Of a stretch of DNA of 64,000 nucleotides, positions 1 to 10,768 are shown piece by piece (position 1 is the first letter of the stretch; the number at the start of each line of letters is the position of its first letter). The translations under genes were made by a program, and so were the position numbers. The notes under the pieces are model-generated. The model was given only the letters and a program-made list of their open reading frames with translations. It was not told the DNA's origin and did no database searches. The stretch covers positions 39,316,148 to 39,380,147 of the forward strand of contig JAOANR010000008.1 in the NCBI GenBank assembly GCA_030278955.1, given 5' to 3'. Source of the stretch: Hygrophila difformis (lineage: Eukaryota; Streptophyta; Magnoliopsida; Lamiales; Acanthaceae).

Positions 1-1500
1 GTTCGTTCCGGATGCACTCACTCAGGACTCAAAAATAGGCTTTGGCAGAAGAGGATAGAAGTTGAAAGAAAACTCAACCCTATCTTAGAAAATAACCAAG
101 GCCTAGATGATGTTCCTCTGAGATTATTTACTACACTGTATTTGAGTCCAAGTGGACCCCATCTCGGTGTAATATTTAATCTTAGATTTCCAACAAACAG
201 CAATTTTGGAAAATGACGGATTTGAAAATCATTCCCTATCAGGTACTAGATTCTCAGTTAAAACACAGACCCTCTCAGTCTAGGCGAGACCTAATCGCTG
301 AATCTGTTTCTAATTCCCCAAAATACAACCCTTGACAGGATATGAATTAGTCATAACTGAAGAATTTATTCCTTACTCAGATCCGGATTTTATGAGGAGA
401 TTTTTGTTGGAAATTTAATAAGCAATATCTCTTAAGATCTAGACTTCTATTGTCCAAGGGAAGGATCCCAAAATAATTACAGACCACAATAGTACATAAT
501 ATTATCATGCATAAAGATATAGGGAAGTGTAAAATTAATTGACCCAAAATATAAATGCGGGTCTAGACAGAAGGTGAAACACAGATATGAAGTGGTCGAG
601 GGACCAAAGTAATGGCAGAATAATCAGGTGGACTGTAAACATCTACTGTCCAATCTCCCAATTACTCGGATGGAGCGAATTTAGACAGCTTAGACCCTAT
701 AATGGTGGTGTCAATACCAGTTGGGCCTCCACTGTCTGTGAATTCGGATAAAAACCTACATGCTTCCCTTCTATAATGATCGTCAGTGGGCATTGACTGA
801 TGCCAACTGATTCCCATTACAGATTGGACTTCGGGTTTGGAAATTAAGAAAAGAAAAATAAAACTGTATCTGGATGGAAGTCAGCTGAGCAGCTATTATA
901 ACCCCGGATGGGCGAACCGCCAAGGCTTCCACTGACAGTCATCCAGACCATGCAAAATATCAATTAGTAATTAATACCCAGAATACGAGCTAGTTATCCA
1001 TGAGGGAATACCCGCCAACATTAATCTGATGTATTCTTTACTAATTGTTACACACAACACGCAAAGACAAAATCAAAAAGAAATAAAAGAAGATTCCTTG
1101 TATGAGAGACATTGGTTTCTCATGCAAGGTGGTGGATTGGGTCCACGATTGATGGTCTTAAATAATCCTTCCTACCATAATTAATTACAGTCCGGATTAT
1201 CTGTTTAAGCCATCAAGATTTTGTTTATAGAAGAGTGTTTTAATGGCAATTGAACAAAGGTCCTTTAATCATGATGATTGTTGATGTGTAATTATTGCTA
1301 ATGTCACTCTTTAATCATTAATGACTCAAGGGTTCAATTAATTAAATGATGCAAATGGAGAATCAAAATTTGGGCAGCATAACACCCTATATTGCAATGC
1401 CAGAATGTTACACCTTAACCCGTGGGGTTATGATGTGAGTGTTGCAATATAATGTAGGAAGAGAATGAAGATTGTTTGAGATTAAATAGAGAGAGGGGAA
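1..1500. other. Unassigned degenerate sequence
   Basis: I recognise no gene here. Two stretches stay open for about 70 codons on the plus strand (1-213, and 975-1184, neither with a convincing start codon). This suggests an old protein-coding sequence broken by stops and frameshifts, but I cannot assign a family. From about 1185 to 1500 the DNA is AT-rich with nothing identifiable. The short minus-strand frame at 18-203 has no recognisable motif. It could be the remains of another mobile element. Translated searches in all frames would be needed to place it. Confidence 0.3.
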
Positions 1501-2040
1501 CCTTTGTCGCGATACCATAAATTTTGTCGCGGACCGAGGTCCGCGGCATGGGTATCCCGACAAGTTTTTAGAATTTTTGGCAGCATAACGCCTCTTTGTC
1601 GCTATGCAAGATTTTATCGCGGAACGTGGTTCCGCGACAAGAGTGTTTCGCGACAACGAATTTTCTGAAAATTCTTAAAGCATTTGAACCTTTGTCGCTA
1701 TGCATGGAAATTCTGTCGCGGAACGTGGTTCCGCGACAAAGTGGTTCCGCGACAAAGTGTTCAAAGGATAAAGAACATGGCATAATTTTTCTGTCTCAGA
1801 ACGAGATTTTGTCACGGAACGTGGTTCCGCGACAAGTGGATTCCGCGACAAAAAGCCATGCAGACAAAATGCAAGAGTTTGGCTCCTTTGTCGCTATGCA
1901 TGGAAAGGTTTTGTCGCGGAACGTGGCTCCGCGACAAGGTGTTCCGCGACAAAGGGTTTTAAATTATGGAGACAAGTGTCTTGAAACACCTTGGTCGCGG
2001 AACAACCATTTTGTCGCGGAACGTGGTTCCGCGCCAAAAG
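1501..2040. repeat. Tandem repeat of about 98 bp with a palindromic CGCG core (about six units)
   Basis: Six cores begin near 1524, 1614, 1713, 1809, 1911 and 2011, spaced 90-102 bp apart. The best cores are 27-bp inverted repeats with arms TTGTCGCGGAAC and GTTCCGCGACAA around a GTG centre. Most units also carry an upstream sub-motif, CCTTTGTCGCTATGCATGG or a close variant, and several have a second half-core, TTCCGCGACAA, downstream. The long plus-strand open frame at 1596-2180 is only the translation of this array. Related but disordered CGCG half-cores occur at 2770-3020. Confidence 0.85.
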
Positions 2041-3364
2041 GCGGTTGGCGCCCAAGGTGGTTCAGGACAAAAGTCAGAAAAAGCAGAAATGAACAGTGGC
2101 ATGCAAACAGCGTGATCTCACCCTATTTCAAATCTAAAAGCTATTCTAAGCTAAAAACAAACAAGAAACATTCAAAATAAGGAAGAACATGCTTAAGCAA
2201 AAATAAACAAAGCTGGGCAGAATATTAAAAATAAAGCAAGAGTCCAAATCTAGGGTTTGATCACACATACACACAACATTATCCATAAAATGCTTAACAG
2301 TAAACATAAAAATAGCATAATGGGGGTCAAGTGACCCCAAAATGAAAAAGAAAGCATAAATCCATGGGGTGTGAGACCCATTTCATGATTTGGGACACAA
2401 ATGATGAATGTTTTCCCATATTATTGAGGGGGTGTTGTTAATACCCATGATTTGGGTATTACAAACCCTAAAACAAGAGTTTAGAAACCAAAACATGGTA
2501 TAAAAATGGCTATCTAGGGACTGTGAACAGTAAAAACACTAAACTAAGCTAAACTAAGAGCAAAAATTAAATAATACATGAAAATAAACCTAAGCTACTC
2601 TACCTAAGGAAGAAATCCTAAGCTTGCCTTCAAGAGAGCTCAACAAAATTCCAATTTTTCCAACACTTAGCTTATGGGAGACACCTCATATTTATAGAAG
2701 TGTAACCCTAAGCCCATGGGCCTTGATTCTAGCACATTGTGTCTTAAGACATCACACACATCACAGCTTTGTCTCGGAGCATCAAGTTGGTCGCGGAACA
2801 CACTGCATGTGGCAAGGCTTCTCGACTGGGTCTTGTGTCTCTAATTGGGTGTCTTGGTCGCGGAGTCGTGCCTTTCTCGCGGAGCATGCCATCGCGACAA
2901 AGGTCATCGCGACAAAGGGCTTGGCTGGTCTCCTCTTCATCTGAGCTGCTTGGTCGCGGAACCCTCCTTTGTCGCGGAACCGAGCATCGCGCCAAAGGAG
3001 CTTTCCGCGACAAAGGTGTTCCTGGGCCTGCTGGATTGGGCCAGATGGGCTGAAAATGTTCTTTTTGTGGGCTTTTCTATCTTTTTCCCATCTTTTTGTA
3101 TTTTTGTGGCTTGCTTTATTCTTTTGCCCATCTTTTCATTCCTTTTTCTTTTCTTTTCTTTTTCTCATGTTTTTGGATTTTTCTAACATAAATATGTAAT
3201 AAAATTACATATTTATGCCTTTTTCACACCAGCTTATTATTTTTACAATTATGCATAAATCAGTCCAATTCGACTGCTTTCTTACTTAATGTAAGACCGG
3301 AATGCGATCAAATGCCCGTTTAAGACACGGAAATGGATTGCAAATAATGGTCATTTCTGGCCAT
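2041..3364 (-). other. LTR-like or promoter-like fragment facing left, no gene
   Basis: A TATA box (TATAAATA on the minus strand) lies at 2689-2696. On its upstream side in that orientation (2770-3020) is a cluster of TCGCGGAAC/TTCCGCGACAA half-cores related to the tandem repeat at 1501-2040. A short inverted repeat, AATACCCA with TTGGGTATT, sits at about 2438-2461. Positions 3060-3200 are T/C-rich. The arrangement resembles the promoter part of an LTR, but no LTR ends, primer site or coding sequence could be tied to it. The short ORFs at 2624-3199 lie in low-complexity or palindromic DNA and are not credible genes. Confidence 0.35.
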
Positions 3365-6300
3365 TCTCACCGCCCCACTATACTGGTGAGGAGGATCAAG
3401 CAAAACTGGAGGATCCGAACTTTTGACAAGCTTCTGGGGGCGGTCAAGTGTCCGGAAGGAGAGAGACTGCACGTCGCTTCGTATTACTTGGGAGGCGAAG
3501 CGGACGACTGGTGGCAGACGACTCAAGCGAAACTGCAAGAAGGTGAAGAGCCCTACTCGTGGGCGGAAATGATGGAGCTGCTCAGGGATAGATTCTATCC
3601 CTTAAGTACTAGAGCAGCGATGTACGAGGAGTTTCTGTCGCTGAGACAAGGAAGTCAGACCGTGCAATAGTACTACACTCGATTCAAGGAGCTTGTGAGA
3701 TTCGCACCAAGACTAGTACCCACAGGCGCGGAGAAAGCTCAAAAATTCGAGATGGGACTAAACCTGGCAGTGCGCGAGGTGATCACGGGGTACACTACCC
3801 TGATCTGCAAGCAGTGTACGACCGCGCTGTGGCAGTGGCGCGGGTACAGCAACTGAAAAGGAGAGTGAGTGGGGAGTCCAGCCGGGGCCCCCAAGACAAG
3901 AGGAACAAGGACGCGAGAGGTGAGAACAATGCGGGAAGGAATGAGCAGCGGAGAGGGTCGAATAGGCCACAGCAAACCAACAATGGAAGAAGGTTTAACC
4001 AAGAAGAACCGGTACCACCCTGCCCGAGGTGTGGGCGACCCCATCTGACGAGGGGATTCCCTCAACAGGGGGCATGCTTTCGGTGTGGTCGCATGGGCCA
4101 CATACGTCGGGAGTGCCGAACAAGGATTGAAAACATAACGAAAAGGGAAGACTTGGTCACGGGGCAGGGACAGCCTCAAAATCAAAACGGACGGAACGAC
4201 AATAATCAGGGGTATAGACCCCCTCAAAATCAATTTAGGCAACCGAATCAGAATCAGAACCAAAATCAACAGCAAGATCAGCAGCCGAATCCGGATCAGC
4301 AAGGCAATCAAGGACGCCCTATGGGGAGACTTAACGTGGTTAACCAAGCGGACATGCCTGCACAAGGAGAAGTGATGGCAGGTACATTTCATGTCTTGAA
4401 TACACCCCTTAGAGTTTTATTTGATTATGGAGCTAGTTGCTCAATCATAGCATCAAGAATAGTGCCTGAGTTAGATCTACCTAAGTGTGAGATAATTAGC
4501 TTAGGAATTCAATTGCCTTCAGGAGAAGTAGTAGCTTGCTCTAAACGATATAACGGAATTCCTATAGTATCAAGAACGTAGAATTCTACGCAAACTTAGT
4601 AGAATTTAACTTAAGGGACTTTGACATTATACTGGGGATGGATTGGTTGACCCAGTATAAAGCGGTGATCGAATGCCAGAAGCAAAAGATCACCCTGTCA
4701 AAAAGTTGGGGAAAGAGAGTTATCTTTTACTCTCAGCCCCCTAAGAGGAGCAACAAAATCATTACTGCCCTCAAACTAAGTAACTTGATGCTTAAGGGGT
4801 ATAAATTATATGCGTGTTACGTTCAGAACCTTGAGGCGGAAGAGAACAAGGTTGACAGCATTCCAGTGGTAAGAGAATACCCGGACGTGTTTCCTGAAGA
4901 CATTCCGGGCATGCCACCTGAGCGAGATCTTGAATTCACTATAGATATCATTCCGGGAACCGAGCCTGTCTCAAAAGCTCCATACCGGATGGCACCATTG
5001 GAAATGAAGGAGTTAAAGGAACAACTCGAGGAGCTGTTAGGAAAAGGATACATAAGACCGAGTACTTCTTCGTAGGGAGCACCGGTCTTGTTCGTCAAGA
5101 AGAAGGACAGAGGATTGCGTCTCTGTATAGATTATCGGGGACTGAACCAAGTGATGATTAAGAATAAGTACCCATTGCCGAGAATTGAGGATTTGTTTGA
5201 TCAACTGAAGGGAGCTTCAGTATTCTCGAAGATCGACTTGCGATCTGGGTATCACCAGTTGAGGATCGCTGAGAAGGACATTCCGAAGATGGCGTTTCGA
5301 ACTCGATATGGCCACTACGAGTTCACAGTGTTATCATTTGGGTTAACAAATGCTCCAGCAATGTTCATGAACCTCATGAACAATGTTTTTAGAGAATTGT
5401 TAGATCAGTGCACCGTGGTGTTCATCGATCAGTATTCTCGAAGATCGACTTGCGATCTGGGTATCACCAGTTGAGGATCGCCGAGAAGGACATTCCGAAG
5501 ACGGCGTTTCGAACTCGATATGGCCACTACGAGTTCACAGTGTTATCGTTTGGGTTAACAAATGCTCCAGCAATGTTCATGAACCTCATGAACAATGTGT
5601 TTAGAGAATTGTTAGATCAGTGCATCGTGGTGTTCATCGATGACATCTTGATCTACTCGAAGAGCGAGGAAGAGCATGCCCAACACTTACATCAAGTGTT
5701 AGGGGTCTTGCGAAAGAACCAACTATACGGTAAGTTGTCCAAATGCGATTTTTGGTTGAAGTAGGTAGCATTTCTCGGACATATAGTATCCGCTGATGGA
5801 GTCTCAGTGGATCAGGCAAAAGTTTCTGCCGTGACAGAGTGGGCAGCGCCGACGAGTCCAATGGAAATAAGGAGTTTCCTTGGATTTGCTGGGTACTATA
5901 GACGTTTCGTGAAGGATTTTTCGAAAATCGCACGCCCTTTAACCCAGCTACTGAAGAAAGGAGTCAAATACGAGTGGACCGAAGCGTGTGAAGCTGCGTT
6001 TCAAGAGTTGAAGAAACGACTCACAACGACACCCGTATTGACGCTATCATCGGAGAATGGTGACTTCGAAGTTTACAGCGATGCTTTGAAGGAAGGTTTA
6101 GGTTGTGTCTTGATGCAAGACTCAAGGGTCGTTGCATACGCATCACGCCAACTGAAACCTCACGAGGAGAATTACGCGACACACGACCTGGAGTTGGCAG
6201 CGGTTGTTTTCGCTCTAAAGATATGGAGACATTATCTTTACGGGCGAAAGTGTCGAATGTTCACCGACCACAAGAGCTTGAAATATACATTCACTCAGAA

Positions 6301-7999
6301 GGAGTTGAATTTAAGATAGCGAAGGTGGTTGGAACTTATTAAAGACTATGATTTGGAGATATCCTACCACGAAGGGAAGGCTAATGTAGTAGCCGATGCC
6401 CTATGCCGGAAAACCCAACACGTGACAAACTCGTTGGTAATTCCGCCGGCATTGTACATGGATTTGGCGAGATTAGATGTGGAACTTGTGCATCCGGGCA
6501 CAGTAAGTGAAACGATCAACGCCATGGTCGTAGAGATTCCAATATTGGACGAGATTAAGCTCGCTCAACCGGGCGATGCGAAACTCAAGAAGATAAAAGC
6601 GTATATTGCCGAGGGTAGGGCAATACGATTTGCTATCCACGAGGATGGAAGCATTCGCTTCAAGGGGAGATGGTGTGTGCCCCAAAAGTGTGCTGAGTTG
6701 AAGCAAAGGTTGATGGAGGAAGGACATAACACGCAATATTCCGTGCATCCCGGAGGTGACAAGCTTTACAAAGATCTGAAGAAGATCTATTGGTGGCCGG
6801 GAATGAAGAAGGAAGTAGCAAACTTCGTGGCGAAATGCCTCACCTGCCAAAGGGTTAAGGCAGTGCGACATAAACCCTTAGAGTTGATGCCACCACTAGA
6901 GATTCCAAGTTGGAAGTGGGATAGCATCTCAATGGACTTTGTCTCGGGATTACCCCGATCACCTAAAGGCATGAACAAGATTTGGGTGATTGTGGATAGA
7001 CTAACGAAGACGGCCATATTTATCCCGATGAAGGACACGTGGACTATGGACCAATTGGCCCGAGCCTACATTGATAATGTGGTACGAAGACATGGGGTAC
7101 CACATGACATCATTTCTGAGAGAGACAGTAGATTTGTCTCTCATTTTTGGACGGAGTTACAAAAAGCTCTCGGTACTCAAATCAAAATGAGCACCGCATT
7201 CCACCCCATGACGGATGGACAAATCGAGAGAACAATCCAAACACTAGAAGATATGCTGAGAGCGTGTGTGTTGGAATTTAAGGGAAATTGGGAAACTCAT
7301 TTACCCTTAATTGAGTTTTCCTATAACAATAGCTACCATGCTAGCATTGGCATGGCACCTTTCGAGGCGTTGTATGGACGAAAGTGCCGAAGCCCGTTTA
7401 GCTGGGAAGAAAACGATAAGTCTGTGGTAGTGGGACCACAACTTGTCGAAGAAATGGCTCAACAAATAAAGGTGATTCAAGGGAAAATGAAAGCCGCTCA
7501 AGACCGTCAAAAGGGTTATGCTGACGTGAGACGACGAGACCTAGAATTTCAAGTGGGAGATAGGGTCATGCTAAAGATATCACCCATGAAGGGGGTGATG
7601 CGCTTTGGCAAACGAGGAAAATTGAGTCCTCGATACATAGGACCTTATGAAATTCTAGAACGAGTCAGAAATTTGGCTTACCGACTGGCTTTACCGCCAC
7701 AATTAGATCGAGTTCATAATGTTTTCCATGTCTCACAACTAAAGAAATATTTGCCGGACCCAACACATGTACTTCAGCCGGAAGTGATCGAACTCGATGA
7801 CGATCTGACTTACGAAGAAGTCCCAGTGCGAATTCTAGACGTGAAGGAGAAGGTAACGAGGAATAAGACCGTCAAGATGGTCAAGGTTCTTTGGTCAAAC
7901 CATGAAAGTGAAACAACGACTTGGGAATTAGAATCCGACATGAGAGAGCATTACCCGACACTGTTCCAAACCGACACCGACACAGTTAGGGGGACATAA
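3365..7999 (+). pseudogene. Element E gag-pol polyprotein, degenerate
   Basis: The product would be the capsid/nucleocapsid and replication polyprotein of an LTR retrotransposon. The order is: capsid fragment (3365-3800), paired zinc knuckles near 4018-4115 (CPRCGRPHL and CFRCGRMGH), a Gln/Asn-rich linker, protease (DSG changed to DYG near 4424), RT, RNase H, integrase and a chromodomain-like C-terminus ending at 7999. Lesions are a TAG at 3668-3670, 1-nt deletions near 3788 and 4570, TAG in place of Trp at 5073-5075, a frame-breaking 212-bp tandem duplication in RT, TAG at 5762-5764 and TAG at 6317-6319 at the RNase H/integrase boundary. The last 556 codons (6329-7999) remain open, but the integrase motif SDRDSRF reads SERDSRF, replacing the second catalytic Asp with Glu. 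The element is not autonomous. Confidence 0.9.
5218..5641 (+). repeat. 212-bp tandem duplication inside the RT domain of element E
   Basis: Positions 5218-5429 and 5430-5641 are two adjacent copies of the RT segment that starts CAGTATTCTCG and ends TTCATCGAT. The unit is not a multiple of 3, so it shifts the frame. The copies differ at several sites (for example ATGGCG versus ACGGCG, and CACCGTGG versus CATCGTGG). The second copy resembles the other elements more at some of these sites. Confidence 0.9.
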
Positions 8000-8009
8000 C
8001 TGTAACCTC

Positions 8010-8277
8010 AAGGGGGGAGAGGATGTAATACGCGGTGTGACATGCGTATCTTTCCGTATTTTACCATGTATTTTTCGTGCATTTTTGTAAACAAACAAAC
8101 AAATTCAACTTGTTTTGAACTACGTTATGGCATGATCCCTTCACAGGGTACGTAGGCAGCTTAGAAGTTTTAATTCTAAGTTCAGTCACAAAATAATAAA
8201 ATAAACAAAACGTCCATAGCATGAGAAAAGCCGAAATACAACTCCGAGGACGAAATTGATTCTTAAGGAGGGTAGAC
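8010..8277 (+). promoter_or_regulatory. Two successive polypurine tracts in element E (fossil and functional)
   Basis: The functional tract AAGGAGGGTAGA (8265-8277) directly precedes the LTR start TGTAATAC at 8278. A second tract, AAGGGGGGAGAGGA (8010-8023), is also followed directly by TGTAATAC, at 8024. The 254 bp between them correspond to the beginning of the LTR in element B (shared block GAACTACGT...GATCCCTTCACAGGGTAC). The upstream tract therefore looks like a former LTR start no longer used. A polypurine tract primes plus-strand DNA synthesis and sets the LTR's left edge. Confidence 0.7.
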
Positions 8278-10768
8278 TGTAATACTCGAGAATTTTGCAA
8301 CATAAAACAAATAATTAAATAAATAAATAATAAATAAATACACTAAATAAGTAAAGAGAAAAAGAAATGAGAAACGAAATCTAATCTAAAAAGGAATTAA
8401 AGTTCCAATACTCAAGACAATTTAATCGAATAAATTGTACATCGAAACCCGACACCAATGAACTCGAGAATTCGAGTCCAAACATACATTTAGACCCGAA
8501 TAAAATGACGATAGGAAATAGGAGCCCGAAGATACCCCGGATCGCACGACCCGCCCGGACCGAAGTCCAGGCGTGGACCGCGCGGTGGCCGCACGGGGTT
8601 TCCCCTATTCGGCCCGCCAACCCCGCGCCAGCAGGCAGATACGCCCGTTGCAAGAATCTCTCGCCCGAATCCGGATTTTTCGATTTCGGTTGCATTCCTT
8701 CCGGCTCAAGACTCTTAGAGGCTGACCTTGGACGTCCCCTAGGTCGCTTACCTCTATAAATAGACGTCTAACTCCATCCCGAACCCTTTTCAAACACCTC
8801 ATACCCTCTATACGTTCGAAAACCCTAATCCCGGAATTGTCGGAGGCACGAAACCAAGCGAAGGACTGTTTGGACGAATTCAGAGTCTTCTCTCATCGTG
8901 GTAAGTTCTGATCCGTTCATTCCTTCACGTTTTTGACTAAAAAAACGAACCCTAATTTAGTCTTCTTCTTTCCTACACCCCGAATCGGATCTAGAACGAA
9001 GAACCCGACAAACCGAGGAGATAAACGGTGGACTGGAAGCCACGCCTCCGAATCGACGAACCTGGACGACTGTAAATCTGTAAGTTAATACTTACATGGT
9101 TTTGGGAGTAATAAAACACTTTAATCTAAAGGTTTAACCAAGAATTTGAAAATCTGTCAACACGAAATCTTTACCGGCGCAGCGTTTTTGCACGATTTTT
9201 CCGAACCCTTAAAATCTTCAAACGAGAAAACTTAAAACACAAAAAGCATTCCTAAGGCTTATATCTATCTCCTGTAAAATTTTCAGAATTTTTCGTGATG
9301 TTTTGATATATGAAATCAACCCCAAACCGAACTGTTTAAAAATTGAATCTTGAAATCTTGGCAGAACATAGGTCCGAGCGTGTAGGCGTTTTTGACTATG
9401 GTTCTAGGCCGATTCAGATCTTTAGCCGAACATAAAAGTTGTAGATAATTGTCTTAGGAAGGTTTCTGTAAAAGTTCATCAAATTTGGAGTTCATTTGCT
9501 ATGGTAGATCTTGATACTTTGAAACTGCTGTGTGTTAAATTCGGACAGATTATTGATATAACGAAACTTGACGTTTTTGACCTATTTCCATAACTCGGAT
9601 CGAAAACGTTAAAACACGAAACTTGTTTATCTCTGTATTTTCAAGTCATTGGTAAAAGTTTAGAATTTTCGGACGTAAATCTGATTTTTAATGAATTTTA
9701 GAGTAAACAGTGGTTTACCGAAGTCAAATCTTGATATCTTGTTGAAACGGTGAAATTAGCCTTTAAGGTTAAAACGAGTCGAAATCTCTTTTTAAATAAA
9801 TTAAGTGAAATCAGAATTTTGGAAATAAATCCCCTCACAAACTTGATCAATTAAAATTAGGGGTGAGTGCTCTGCAGGGTGCCCACTAACTATTCACTTC
9901 GTGCCTTTAAGGACGATGGTGACCCCGCGCGAAAATTAAGATACATTGCCAAAACGGCACGAGAAAAGGGCCTACACTCTCGAAAATATCCACATGGGTT
10001 TCCCGAGGCTCCGGAGTGGTACTGGGTATGGCGGATACGGTTGCGGCCGCCGGGCTACCGGCTAAATTTGACGAGATTGCAATGCAATCGTGAAATACTC
10101 GAAATTATTAAATCTTGGGTGTAAGGGGGAACTAAATTAAATTATTTATTTTTATTGTCCATTTAAATTATTTAAATGCTTTATTTAAATTAATTATGGT
10201 CTTTATTTTAAATCGTGTGAGATGTGTTGTTAATGGAGCCATGAATTAAATTGTGCAAATTGGTTAGTTAGTCGAATTAAATTAAATTATATGTGATTTA
10301 TTATTATCATGTTTTCATTAAATGTTAAATTAATGACTTTTAAACCCTACGATCATGTCTGTGTTAACTTACTCAGCAAGTTGTGCTGACCAAACCATTA
10401 TTTCCTTTTTCTTACAGAGTATGTGGAATGAACATGAGCACGTACATGCATGGGAATTTGGGAAACTTTATTTTTAAAATTCTTGCATTAGACTATAGTA
10501 TAAACGGGCCTGTTTAACCCGTGTTTTGACCATGTTGGTCCTATTTACAATTTCCGCTGCAAAACTTATACACTGATATTGTTTTCCGCTGCATTATGAT
10601 ATTATTTTCGAACTTATATTGTATGGGCTGTTTTTAAATGTTTTAAATATTTTAAATTCTGCAATACCTAGCCTTGCATCTCTTTAGTAAGCTCGGAGAA
10701 ACCGTGTCTTGCTAGGGAGGTGTGGTGGTGACATCCCGACCTGAGTGACCAAAAATCGGGGTATTACA
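8278..10768 (+). repeat. Element E 3' LTR (2,491 bp)
   Basis: It runs from TGTAATACTCGAG to GGGGTATTACA. A TATA box (TATAAATAG) lies at 8755-8763. A splice-donor-like GGTAAGT follows (GT at 8901) and an acceptor-like TTTTTCTTACAG ends at 10417. The GC-rich block at about 9861-10070 is well conserved with the LTRs of A and D. The only ORF inside (9867-10124) lies in that block and is not a gene. Confidence 0.9.

Larger units (their letters stand above)
3365..10768 (+). mobile_element. Element E: Tekay-type Ty3/Gypsy chromovirus lacking its 5' part
   Basis: Homology to the other elements begins abruptly at about 3365 inside the gag capsid region. No 5' LTR, primer site or leader ORF is present. 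The rest runs through gag, protease, RT, RNase H, integrase and chromodomain to a complete 3' LTR (8278-10768). The loss of the left end is more likely a deletion than an assembly effect, but sequence alone does not decide this. The right LTR end directly abuts the 3' side of a PMD pseudogene. The 5 bp after the LTR are TATAC; the matching left duplication is lost with the missing end. Confidence 0.85.

Noticed and set aside
1501..2040. Regularly spaced palindromes resembling a CRISPR array
   Set aside because: The sequence between cores is itself repeated with the same period, units drift, the setting is a plant genome and no cas genes are present. It is a tandem repeat.
1596..2180. 194-aa plus-strand ORF
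   Set aside because: It is the translation of the palindromic tandem repeat (repeated LSRNVVPRQ) and is not a gene.
3739..4392. 217-aa minus-strand ORF (and the similar frames at 26656-26886 and 61591-62061)
   Set aside because: It is the antisense shadow of the Gln/Asn-rich gag linker and zinc-knuckle region. It recurs only because gag is conserved.
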